12,500 nt of DNA, taken from Penaeus vannamei (taxonomy: Eukaryota > Arthropoda > Malacostraca > Decapoda > Penaeidae). The notes beneath the pieces are model-generated. The model was not told where the DNA came from and searched no databases. It saw only the letters and a program-made list of their open reading frames with translations. Location of the stretch: assembly GCF_042767895.1 (NCBI RefSeq), contig NC_091558.1, positions 14,062,471-14,074,970 on the forward strand. The letters are read 5' to 3'. This document shows, piece by piece, positions 1 through 7,835 of the stretch. Both the position numbers and the translations under genes were made by a program. How positions within the stretch are numbered: the stretch's first letter is position 1; every line of letters begins with the position of its first letter.

Positions 1-207
1 ACATACATACACACACATTCATCTAAAATTATATATTTTTTCTTTTGATTAAATAATCTCTATGCATTAACATTTTTATGATAATGTAAGCTTTGAAGTT
101 TGATAAACGAGACGAAAGCGTAAAATGTCATTAGAAATATCATTAAGCATGCATAAAGTGCAAAACGTGAGCCGCCCTCACCAAGGCATTGATGATTGAA
201 ATCGTTT

Positions 208-524
208 TTATTTTTATTATGGTTGTGCTGATTATTCTTATTCTTATTACAACTGCTACTACTATTACTACAATTACAATTACTGTGACTGTTTCTATTA
301 TTAGTACTTTTGCTATTGCTATTGCATTTGTTATTATTATTATTTTTTTATTATTGTTATTATTGTTATTGTTATTTTTATTTTTGTTATTTTTATTATT
401 TTCATTATTATTATTATATTGTTTTGTTATTATTGCTATATTGTTATTGTTATTATTATTAATGTTATTGTTAATGATAATAATAATAATAATGATATTA
501 TTATTATTATTATTATTGTTATTA

Positions 525-557
<33 letters not shown>
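208..557. repeat. Degenerate TTA/ATT trinucleotide block
   Basis: The segment is built almost entirely of TTA, TTG, TTC and TTT triplets in register, purest between about 329 and 556 and more decayed at the left end, where ACT and ACA triplets intrude. The open frame through it translates to runs of Leu, Ile and Phe, which is what a TTA repeat gives in any frame, so it is not read as a gene. The right end changes to TTATCA units before single-copy sequence resumes. Confidence 0.9.
477..513. repeat. Palindromic switch from AAT to ATT repeats
   Basis: Inside the trinucleotide block, five AAT units (479-493) are followed by GAT and then ATT units, giving two perfectly complementary 17-base arms (477-493 and 497-513) around a 3-base centre. 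The strand of the repeat therefore flips at 494-496. This could extrude as a cruciform or fold as a hairpin in RNA; such a switch can arise by template switching during replication (inference). Confidence 0.85.
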
Positions 558-558
<1 letters not shown>

Positions 559-575
559 CTTTAACATCGGCTTGA

Positions 576-1044
576 TGATTACAGTTATAATAATTTAAGT
601 ATCATGTATCACTATTATCACCTTGGTTAACGTTGTGATTATGACTTATCTATTTTTGTTTATGTATTTTTTGTGCGTTGTAAATATTGTCTTACATTCT
701 GGCCTTTTGTATGATAATATCAGAACAAATTGTAGAAATAAATGCAGAAAATGACCCCCTTCCTCGCTAGGCACACATTATTGAATAAAGAATTTAGAGC
801 AAATGAGGTTGAGACGAATATTAAAGGGTGGTGTAGGCCTAAACCCGTTGCAGAATAGGCCTACATCCGTAGCGAGGTCTGTAATAATTGTTTTTGTTCT
901 CTTTCCAGGTACGTTTTCTTGTGAGGAGAAGCTCCCGCGAGGGGAAAGGAAGGTAGGGAGGCTTTATGTACCCGAGGGGAGGCTGTCATGCAGGCTGATT
1001 ATGCGGCTTGTATGGGCTTAAGGGCGTGTGGCAGGTAATTAGGC
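576..1044. other. Single-copy AT-rich sequence, no gene recognised
   Basis: Mixed-composition DNA with no simple repeat. It holds two AATAAA hexamers (737-742 and 784-789), unremarkable in AT-rich DNA. An ATG at 803 in a fair context (GCAAATGA) opens a 72-codon frame to 1021, but the frame runs through an inverted repeat, resembles nothing I recognise and shows no coding bias. A pyrimidine stretch ends in CAG at 906-908 and is followed at once by GTACG, so the site reads as both a 3' and a 5' splice signal. I do not call a gene. Confidence 0.6.
832..865. repeat. 10-bp inverted repeat with AGGCCT core
   Basis: TGTAGGCCTA (832-841) and its exact reverse complement (856-865) flank a 14-base spacer. 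Each arm contains the self-complementary TAGGCCTA, and part of the same motif (TTAGGCCTAA) recurs near 1040. Function unknown. Confidence 0.8.
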
Positions 1045-1112
1045 CTAATGTTAATGAAGCTTAATGATAATGGTAACAGTAACGGTAATAGGCAGGGTGA
1101 TGGTAATGGTAG
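1045..1112. repeat. Decayed GTA/AAT trinucleotide repeat
   Basis: The sequence can be read as successive triplets such as AAT, GAT, AAT, GGT, AAC, AGT, AAC, GGT, AAT with a period of three and frequent substitutions, continuing loosely to about 1160. It looks like an old trinucleotide microsatellite. Confidence 0.55.
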
Positions 1113-1189
1113 GAGTGGGTTACAGTGGCAGTGCAGCAATGAGTGGTGATGGAATAGGGGGGATGAGAGTGTATTGATATGTTTAGAGT

Positions 1190-1490
1190 GAGGTGAAAGA
1201 GAGGAAGGGGGGTGGAACGGATAGAGGGAGAGGGAACGGGAAAGGAGGAAGAAAGGGATGAAGAGAGAAGGGGGACGAAAGTGAGGGAGAGGGTAATAGA
1301 AGGGAAGGAGGATGGGAACGGGAGGGGAGGGGAGGGAAAGAGAAAGGAGGAGAGTAATGGGAGATGGTGAGTTAAAGAGAGAGAGAGAGAGAGAGATGAA
1401 GATAGATAGATAGATATATATAGAGACAGAGAAAGAGACAAAGAGAGGGAGACACAGACACACAGAGACAGACAAAAACAGACAGACAAG
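1190..1490. repeat. Purine-rich tract with GA, GATA and GACA microsatellites
   Basis: The + strand is nearly all purine (GGGA, GAGG, GAAA). It contains a (GA) run at 1377-1396, four GATA units at 1401-1416 and GACA-type repeats from about 1447 to 1490. Long reverse-strand open frames here are translations of the complementary CT tract (Ser, Leu, Pro) and are not counted as genes. Confidence 0.85.
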
Positions 1491-1784
1491 AATCACGCTG
1501 ACATGAGGTGCAGGAACGGGATAGGAGCGTACGCACGCCCCTACGTGCTCGGACTCGCCTGTGTGGAGGAGCCGGCGTGTCTTGAATATCTTCCTCGCGT
1601 CCTTTGTCACCGTTACTCATGTCCCTCTCGTCCCCCTGGTCACGGTGACTCTTGATTTACCCATCGCGTTGTCTCCACCACTTTCGGCGCATTTCCCTCG
1701 GACGGCGGCACTCCGGCAGGGGTCGACGGAACGCATATTCAAACGTATTAAACTATTAGTCCCTCTACTCAGCTGAAGAGGTCC
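1491..1784. other. Short single-copy island with several CpGs
   Basis: Mixed-composition DNA between a purine and a pyrimidine tract. GTCACCGT (1606-1613) and ACGGTGAC (1642-1649) are perfect inverted repeats. The second lies inside GGTCACGGTGACT (1638-1650), one base from a nuclear-receptor inverted-repeat-3 element (GGTCAnnnTGACC). A 71-codon + frame (1561-1776) lacks an ATG start and is unrecognised. No gene called. Confidence 0.5.
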
Positions 1785-2298
1785 TTGCATCTGGTGAAGA
1801 GTGTGTCACTTACTCTCATTTTCCTCCTTCTCTTTCGTTCGCTCTCCCCTCCTTTTCTTTGGGTTCTCTTTGCTCAGTTTCGTTTAGTTCCTTTTCCATC
1901 GCCCATTCTGTCCATTCTCACTCTTCCTATCCCTTTGCTCTTTCCCTACCTTCTTCTCTCCTCCTTTCCCATTCTTCACCCTTCCTCCTTCCCTTCCCCA
2001 GTGTTTAGTCACATCTAACCCTCTCCCCTCCCCACCGAACCCTTCCCCCTTCCCGTTTCCCTTCCACTCCCCTCCCTTCCCCTCCGCTCCTCTTCCCTCC
2101 CCTTCCCTCCCTTCCCCCTTCGCCTCCACTCCTCTCCCCTCCCCTTCCCACCGATTCCTTCCCCCTTCCCATCCACTCCTCTCCTTCCTCTCTCCTCTCC
2201 TCTCCTCACCTCTCCCCTTCCCCTTTCTCCTGCTCTCCCCTCCTCTCCTTTTCCCTCCCCCTCCCCTCTCCTATCACACCCTCCCCTCCCCTCCACAC
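1785..2298. repeat. Half-kilobase pyrimidine tract (CCCTT/CCTCC type)
   Basis: The + strand is almost entirely C and T with sparse interruptions. The left half is T-rich (CTTTCC, TTCTC), while 2030-2298 is C-rich with irregular CCTTCCC, CCCCTCC and CTCCTCTCC units. There is no fixed period, so it is an irregular homopyrimidine tract more than a clean microsatellite. It could form triplex (H-DNA) structures (inference). Confidence 0.85.
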
Positions 2299-2431
2299 AG
2301 TTCCGTAACGATTTTACGAAGCAAGAGGACGGCTGGGAGTAGAAATTCGGAGGGCTGGGGGCTGGAGGCTGTGAAGGGGACGGGGGACCTCCTGCTGGTA
2401 GTGGGCTGAACACCGCGTTCACTCTGGGGTG

Positions 2432-2712
<281 letters not shown>

Positions 2713-2895
2713 GGTATGTGCGTATGTATTTTTGATAACTGGTGATTTGGCTTGTGTATATGTATATTTGCTTTGTTGCAAGATGAGTTAGATTTCTACT
2801 GAGATGTCCATTAAATACCCAGGAAAGCCGTTTTCCCTAACTGTAGTAAAATGGACAGTCATTATCGACATTATTTTACTCGCTCGTTTACTCAG

Positions 2896-3162
2896 CAACT
2901 CCGAAGCCGCATGGATCTCCCGCAGTCTCCTCCTCCTCCTCGTCCTCTCGAAAGCAGACGGAAGCGACGCGCCTTGTTCCTCGGATGCCGAGTCTTCGTT
3001 CGAATCCCCGGAAAATGGGTCGATCAGCGAAGGCAGATACCGAGACTACGGAGCAATTGGGTCGTATCCTCATTCCGACGTTTCCCGCGGTTACGTGTCG
3101 GACCGGCGGACTGCAGAACGGTACCGCGCGCTTGCTGCTGGTTATGCGGGCGTTTCGGAGGA
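2896..3162 (+). CDS. Candidate internal coding exon, unknown protein
   Basis: I do not recognise the protein. The frame is open from 2804 to a stop at 3164-3166. It is bounded by a pyrimidine-rich stretch ending in CTCAG (2891-2895) and by GA|GTAAGG (GT at 3163-3164), a near-consensus donor whose use would remove the stop. The 267-base segment starts and ends in the same phase, as in a symmetric phase-2 exon. The product (about 89 residues) has a short Leu run encoded by a CTC-rich stretch, then a Ser, Asp, Glu, Arg and Tyr-rich region with non-repetitive composition (for example SDAESSFESPENGSISEG and SDRRTAERYRALAAGYAG). First codon positions favour G and A, and the DNA is CpG-rich (about 40 CpGs) between AT-rich and repeat DNA. 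Against it: other frames, including reverse ones, are also open, and no homology was recognised. It could instead be a CpG island or a remnant. Confidence 0.28.
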
Positions 3163-3500
3163 GTAAGGGGGAGGAGAGGTAGGAGGGGAGGAGTGTAAGG
3201 AGGAGGTTGGGGAAATATCGGAGGAGAGTAGAGAGAGAGAATGGAAATAAAGGAGAGATATTGCACCCAGGGGAAAGAATTAAAGTGGAGGCATAAGGGG
3301 GAATGTAAGGGAGGGGATGAAGGGAGAGATGGAGAAGACGTAGGAAGGGATGTTGAAATAAGCATAGACAGAAGCGATAATTTGACGGCAAGCGAAATCA
3401 CGAGACATATAAAGTAAGGAGAGATGTATATGATAAAAGAAAACCAGAGAGAGGAAGAAAACGGCGCGGAGAGAAAGAGTCGAGAGAGCCAAGGTCGCAC
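3163..3500. other. Purine-rich tract, no gene
   Basis: The + strand is dominated by A and G (GGAGG, GAGAGA, GGGAA) without a clean repeat period. Interspersed single-copy words occur from 3340 to 3420. Reverse-strand open frames across it are Ser, Pro and Leu-rich low-complexity translations of the complementary CT tract and are not called. Confidence 0.7.
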
Positions 3501-3817
3501 GGAGGCCGCATTCGCACCGCCCCGAAGAGAACGCGTTTAGCGAGAACCGGGAGGATTGATCATAGGAATGGTTCGGGATCTGAAATGATTCACGGCTGCG
3601 GTTCTTTGGGTGTCACGCTGGGCCACTGGTTACATAACTGGGTTGGACATGGAGATTAATATTTGTAATCACGGCGTCAAAAGTTGCCCGATAAATTCAC
3701 AGCACATGTCCACACATTAAGTGAAGCCGACATAAAGGGTTCACATAATACATAACTGGACACACACACGATTGCGCACGCATGCCTACTTAAGAAGTAG
3801 ACAGGCATATAGTTTGA

Positions 3818-3821
<4 letters not shown>
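3501..3821. other. Single-copy sequence with a small hairpin, no gene
   Basis: Mixed-composition DNA with no long open frame of its own. ACATAACTGG occurs twice (near 3632 and 3750). Immediately before the CT array, ATGCCT (3782-3787) pairs with AGGCAT (3803-3808), and an inner ACTT pairs with AAGT, giving an imperfect hairpin with a 3-base loop and a 4-base bulge. Hairpins next to microsatellites occur at ends of some short transposon-like elements, but no other element feature is visible. Confidence 0.5.
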
Positions 3822-4133
<312 letters not shown>

Positions 4134-4325
4134 GCCACCACCACTCACCCTCACTTACTTATTTGCTCATTCATTAGCTCGCCCAAATACTCACTCTCCG
4201 TTATTTATTCACATTTCGTTTGTTTACCCATGAGCTCACTCACTCAGATGCCCCCTCCCTCTCTGGCTCGCTCACTCATGTCCCGAATCCGTCGATCACT
4301 CGTCCTCACGCACTCACTGTCACCG
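4134..4325. repeat. Decayed CTCA/TTAT tetranucleotide repeat
   Basis: The sequence keeps a period of four: units such as TCAC, TTAC, TTAT, TTGC, TCAT, TCAT and later CTCA, CTCA, CTCA recur in loose register with substitutions. It directly follows the CTCC end of the CT array, so this may be one old compound microsatellite whose right part has decayed. Confidence 0.5.
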
Positions 4326-4425
4326 GCGGCACGTGCACCTCGCCGTCCTCCTCCTCGGGCCGCGACCTCGAGTTCCCACAGATCTGCTTCTCGTTGGAAT
4401 ACAATGCGGGTCGCGATCGCCGCAT
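4318..4425 (-). CDS. Candidate short coding exon, unknown protein
   Basis: On the reverse strand an ATG (4425-4423) opens a 39-codon frame; a GTGAGT donor-like site (GT at 4317-4316) would end it after 36 codons in phase 0. The residues are non-repetitive and end in an acidic then proline/valine-rich piece (RPEEEDGEVHVPPVT). The DNA is locally GC- and CpG-rich inside AT-rich surroundings. Cautions: the donor consensus lies in the decayed CTCA repeat, whose complement naturally spells GTGAGTG; the upstream side is A-rich and gives a poor acceptor; the + strand is also open here. I do not recognise the product. Confidence 0.13.
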
Positions 4426-4526
4426 CTCGTTAGGGCGCCTGCTTTTTTTTCTTGTTTTTTTGGGGCTTTTACGTTTTCCTTTAGTCTGTTGTTGTCTTTT
4501 ATTGTTGTTTTTTTTGTGATTTTATC

Positions 4527-4985
4527 GTATTTGGGTTATCCTCGCGAGTTGTCTCTTCTCGTTATTTTTTCCGGTTATTAATTCTTGTTATCTTTTGTAG
4601 TTCTTTTCTCTAATAATGTTTTCAGATCATCTTCGCTGAGTGTCTTCTATAATTACCTTCTATAGTCTATCTTTTCTTGGTATCATTTCTAGTTACCTTT
4701 AGTTATCAGATCTGCATATCATCCCTGGTTATCTTCAGTGGATATCTTTTCCAGTTAGCTTTGTTTAATCTCCTGTAGTTGTTTTCTCAAGTTATTTGAT
4801 TTGGCTATCTCCTATAATTATCTTGTTATTTTCTCAGATTGTCTCTTTTAATTATTTTCTGTAGTTATGTTCGTTTGACCAGCTTATTTAAGCATCATTT
4901 ATAGTTATCTTCTTTAGGTATCTCATTTCGTTATTTTTTCTTGTAATCCCTTTACATTCTCTCTATTTAAATGTCAAATAATTAT
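4527..4985. repeat. Heavily decayed 13-bp minisatellite, about 35 units
   Basis: The T-rich sequence divides into consecutive 13-base units with consensus close to CTTCTNTAGTTAT. Examples in exact register are 4553-4565, 4566-4578, 4579-4591 and 4592-4604, then 4809-4821 (CTCCTATAATTAT), 4843-4855 (CTCTTTTAATTAT), 4856-4868 (TTTCTGTAGTTAT), 4896-4908 (CATTTATAGTTAT), 4909-4921 and 4922-4934. A few units are 8, 10, 11 or 14 bases, yet the register recovers after each. About 14 units end exactly in TTAT and most others differ by one base. Earlier T-rich DNA (4513-4526) may hold one more unit. No two units are identical, so the array is old. No gene lies here. Confidence 0.8.
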
Positions 4986-5229
4986 TCATACAACAACATT
5001 ATCATCTTCGTTGCAACACCGAACTTTACCGCAGAGCAGAACAGAAATAAAACGAATAAAAAAGAAAACGCTTAAAGAATAGTTTGATAACGGACGCGAC
5101 GTGGCATTCGTTGACTCTGATGGAGATTTTTAAGAAACGTCTGATTATCTGGAGACATTATGAATCTGCGGCGGGGCGAGGCGGAGGTCGACCGCAGGGG
5201 GCGTGACGGCGCATGCGGTCGGGTGATTT
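4986..5229. other. Single-copy sequence turning GC-rich before TG repeats
   Basis: AT-rich to about 5090, with AATAAA-like words near 5046 and 5057, then increasingly GC-rich with a CpG cluster at 5165-5222 directly before the TG block. No open frame free of the neighbouring repeat is seen. Confidence 0.5.
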
Positions 5230-5472
5230 GTATGTGTGTGTGTAGGGGGGGAGGGGGTGCGTGGAGGGTGTGTGTGTTTTTGTTTGTTTGTGTGTGTGGG
5301 GTGTCTGTGTTTGTTTGTGTGTGTGTCTGTTTCTTTGTTTGTATGTGTGTTTGTTTTTGTGTGTCTGTTTCTTTGTTTGTATGTTTGTTTGTGCGTGTGT
5401 GTTTGTTTGATGTGTATGCGCGTGGGCGGGTGCGGGTGCTTATGCATGTGTGTTTGTGTTTGTGCGTGTGTT

Positions 5473-5503
<31 letters not shown>

Positions 5504-5520
5504 TTGTGTATATATGAATG
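5230..5520. repeat. Interrupted TG/TTTG repeat block
   Basis: TGTG, TTTG, TTTGTTTG, TGTC and TGTA words alternate in an imperfect, two-to-four base rhythm, with a G-rich interruption at 5245-5270 and another at 5415-5435. The Cys-Val-rich forward and Thr-His-rich reverse open frames are products of the repeat. The irregularity suggests an older array than the pure TG run at 2435-2662. Confidence 0.88.
5321..5384. repeat. Exact 26-bp direct repeat at 38-bp spacing
   Basis: Within the TG/TTTG block, 5321-5346 is repeated exactly at 5359-5384 (both begin GTGTGTCTGTTTC and end GTATGT), separated by 12 bases of TG-type DNA. This is a local duplication on top of the simple repeat. Confidence 0.8.
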
Positions 5521-5933
5521 TGGGTGTGTTTATATAACGTGGTAATCATCATTAACTTCCATTGTCTGTGTTCCCACATGGTAATCCGGGAGACGAGGCG
5601 ATTATGAGCTTAATGTCCAGTCCAGAGCGCTTATCTTATCAATTTAATGGCGGAATCCCCAGGGCTCGGAGATCATCGCCGCGATTCTCGACTTTCATCT
5701 CGCTCGTATTTTCTCCTTGGCGTCCGCGGAGGGTTCTTGCCAGCTGATCTGTTGGGCGCTGGAGGTTCGTTGGCGGAGGTGGCAAGTGGCTGTGGTGGAT
5801 TCGCTTTTTTTGGCTCTCCTTTCTTTGTCTCTCCCTTTCTGAAATCGTTCTTTGTGTGCCTTTTTAGTCTTGTATTCGATCTGTGTTTTTTTCTGCTTCT
5901 TGTCTCTGATTTGTTCCCTCTTTTTCTGTCTCT
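5521..5933. other. Single-copy sequence with CpG-rich middle, no gene recognised
   Basis: Mixed DNA between TG and CT blocks, CpG-rich from about 5590 to 5780. A + frame starting at an ATG (5647) is open through this part and on into the CT array. Its first 60 residues are non-repetitive (start MAESPGLGDHRRDSRLSS), but most of its 295 codons are Ser-Leu-Pro repeat translation, so I do not call it a gene. TTATCTTATC near 5632 is a double GATA-factor-like site on the reverse strand. Confidence 0.5.
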
Positions 5934-6037
5934 TCCCCCTCTCTCTCTCTCTCTCTCTTTCTGTCTGTCTGTCTGTCTCTCTCTCTTTCTGTCTGTCTCT
6001 CTCTCTCTGTCTTTCTCTTTTTCTTTCTCTTTCTCTT

Positions 6038-6101
<64 letters not shown>

Positions 6102-6445
6102 CCTCTCTCCCTCCTCCCTCTCCCTCTCTCCCTCTCCCTCTCCCTCTCCCTCTCTCCTCTCTCCTCTCCCTCTCTCTCTCTCCTCTCCCTCTCTCCCTCT
6201 CTCCCTTTCACCCTCCCTCATTCTCCCATCTCACCCACTCTCTCTCTCTCTCCCTTTCACCCACTCTCTCTCTCTCTCTTTCACCCACTCTCTCTCTCTC
6301 CCTCTCTCACCCACTCTCTCTCTCTCCCTTTCACCCACTCTCTCTCTCTCTCTCCCTTTCACCCTCTCTCTATCTCCCCTTCCCCTCCCCCTCCCCCTCC
6401 CTCCTATTCTCTCTCTCGTATACGTTTTTCCCCCTCTTCCCCCTC
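5934..6445. repeat. Half-kilobase compound CT/CCCT microsatellite
   Basis: Successive sub-blocks: CT with TGTC units (5940-6010), TTTCTC units (6011-6040), a pure (CT)24 run (6049-6096), CCCTCT hexamers (about 6115-6165), a minisatellite of TCACCCACTC-led units (6231-6368) and CCCCT units (6376-6408). Forward Ser-Leu and reverse Arg-Glu frames of 100 to 295 codons arise from this composition. Confidence 0.95.
6231..6368. repeat. Minisatellite of TCACCCACTC-led units, 24-28 bp
   Basis: TCACCCACTC occurs at 6231, 6257, 6281, 6307 and 6331, with a variant at 6359, each followed by a variable CT tail and often CCCTT. Spacings are 26, 24, 26, 24 and 28, so alternate copies are 50 bases apart for most of the array. 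It is a minisatellite with a CT tail inside each unit. Confidence 0.85.
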
Positions 6446-6890
6446 CCTCAATGTCTAAACCTCGATTCAATTACACTCCACTTCAGCTTATCGTCAGTTC
6501 CAATGTGCGGAACAGGGACGCTCTTAATACATAATGTTTTTTTTCTGCACCTTGGCATCGATAGCCCAAGCATAAGTTCGCACTGATAAGACTGCAAAGG
6601 AATCGTGTCCCTGACTAACTCGAGCACTGAAGAACTCGTCATAGGAAATATCCCCCCTCCCACTCCCCCCTTCCCCCCGCTTCTTTTCTCTCGCAGATCA
6701 TCGTGGGGGAGTAGGGATTAGCGTCTTAATCCCCGATGTGTGTCGTAAGGAAGGAGAGGGATGAGCGGATCTCAGGACGTGAGCGCAAGTGATGCCTGGG
6801 TAATGGCTGTGTGTCGTGTTGCGCAGAGGGTGAGGGACAGCTGAGGTTCTCATTTGAGGCTTGCGGTCTGTAGTGTAGAATGTTTGATAG
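6446..6890. other. Single-copy sequence, no gene recognised
   Basis: Mixed DNA. A reverse-strand ATG frame (6663-6448, 71 codons) spans the left half with balanced composition (for example KSVPVPHIGTDDKLKW), but it has no splice-acceptor-like upstream sequence, no codon bias and no family I recognise. A G/C-run segment lies at 6651-6680. GGGATTA (6714-6720) and TAATCCC (6727-6733) form a 7-bp inverted repeat with a 6-base loop. No gene is called. Confidence 0.45.
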
Positions 6891-6992
6891 GAAAGACTTC
6901 GTGTTCGGATTTCTTGCTCTTTATATAGTCTGTCTGTTTGTGAAAGACTTCGTGTTCGGATTTCTTGCTCTTTATATAGTCTGTCTGTTTGT
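6891..6992. repeat. Perfect 51-bp tandem duplication with TATA-like core
   Basis: 6891-6941 and 6942-6992 are identical over all 51 bases. Each copy starts GAAAGACTTCG, contains TTTATATAG and ends TCTGTCTGTTTGT. The unit is not a simple repeat and the copies are directly adjacent. Complete identity points to a recent duplication or an assembly artefact. TGTTTG also occurs just before copy 1 (6881-6886), matching the unit's end. Confidence 0.97.
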
Positions 6993-6995
6993 CAA

Positions 6996-7055
6996 ATGAG
7001 CGGTCCTACAGGGAGATCCAGCACGAGTGCAGTGTCGGAAGCAGGTGTTACACAG
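6996..7055 (+). CDS. Candidate first coding exon, unknown protein
   Basis: Right after the 51-bp duplication, an ATG at 6996 in a good context (TCAAATGA) opens 20 non-repetitive codons (MSGPTGRSSTSAVSEAGVTQ) up to ACACAG|GTAAAG, a near-consensus 5' splice site with GT at 7056-7057, in phase 0. Unspliced, the frame runs into the CT array, which argues for a splice or against a gene. The nearer TATA-like motif (6973) is too close to the ATG to serve it; the upstream copy (about 6922) would leave a short leader. A competing frame is also open to 7183. Function unknown. Confidence 0.14.
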
Positions 7056-7230
7056 GTAAAGACTTGGGCGATTGTTCATTTGGAAGATGTAGGGTGTATG
7101 AACGTAGATTCGCATGGCCTGCTGAGATGGCACGTGAAGCCAAGTCAGATTCTGGGATCGTTGCAGACCGAGAGGGACCCTAGTCTAATACGTTCAATAA
7201 TAACTTCATTGTACAAAAATTGCATCACCG

Positions 7231-7246
7231 CTCTCTCTCCCTCCCT

Positions 7247-7333
<87 letters not shown>

Positions 7334-7580
7334 TCTCTCTCTCTCTCTCTCTCTCTCCTTCTCTCCCTCCTCTCTCCTCTCTCCCTCCCTCTCCCTTCCC
7401 TCTCCCTCCTCTCCCTCTCTCCCTCTCTTTCTCCCTCTTTCTCCCTCTCTTTCTCCCTCTTTCTCCCTCTCTTTCTCCCTCCCTCCCTCCCTCCCTCTCC
7501 TTCTCTCCCTCTCTCTCCTCCTTCCCTCCCGTACTCCTCTCCCTAACTCCCTCCCTTTCACCACCTCCCTCCCTCCTTAC
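7231..7580. repeat. Compound CT microsatellite with 22-bp minisatellite
   Basis: A pure (CT)39 run (7253-7330) sits inside CTCC-rich flanks. At 7421-7480 a 22-base unit beginning CCCTCTCTTTCTCCCTC starts at 7421, 7443 and 7465. CCCT tetramers follow (7478-7497), then a mixed CCCTC/CTCC tail. Long Ser-Leu-Pro forward and Arg-Glu-Gly reverse frames are repeat translations. Confidence 0.95.
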
Positions 7581-7777
7581 CCGTCTTATTTTCCTATAAC
7601 CCAATCCTTGCTTTTTGTGCCCATTTGTCATATGCATAAACCTGACATTGGCAAGAGGTACCGCGCGGGCTATTCGGCTGTCTCGTGAATCGCGAGAACG
7701 GGCGAGGGTTTGCGGGCGGGGGTTTCAGGCGCTCATGGGCCGTGGGAAGTAAATCTCGTCGCGCAAGGAGGCGAGGA

Positions 7778-7825
7778 GGGAGAGGGAGAGGGAGAGGGAG
7801 AGGGAGAGGGAGAGGGAGAGGGAGA
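7778..7825. repeat. (GGGAGA)8 hexanucleotide microsatellite
   Basis: Eight consecutive GGGAGA units, purine-only on the + strand, following single-copy CpG-bearing sequence. Tracts of three Gs every six bases could support G-quadruplex or triplex structures. Confidence 0.95.
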
Positions 7826-7835
7826 GAGTGCGCCC

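Noticed and set aside
189..575. 128-codon forward open frame rich in Leu and Ile
   Set aside because: It is a translation of the TTA trinucleotide block; hydrophobic runs follow from the repeat.
999..1610. 203-codon reverse open frame
   Set aside because: Most of it is Ser/Leu/Pro translation of the purine-tract complement; no family resemblance.
1638..1650. Nuclear-receptor response element (GGTCACGGTGACT)
   Set aside because: One mismatch from consensus, and a single 13-base motif without promoter context is weak evidence.
1561..1776. 71-codon forward frame with VTVT repeats
   Set aside because: It starts at GTG with no ATG, has no splice context I trust and is unrecognised.
5647..6534. 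295-codon forward frame, longest in the window
   Set aside because: Only the first 60 residues are non-repetitive; the remainder is CT-repeat translation. No splice or homology support.
6448..6663. 71-codon reverse ATG frame with balanced composition
   Set aside because: No codon bias, splice border or family match. It occupies just the single-copy gap between repeats, as chance frames do.
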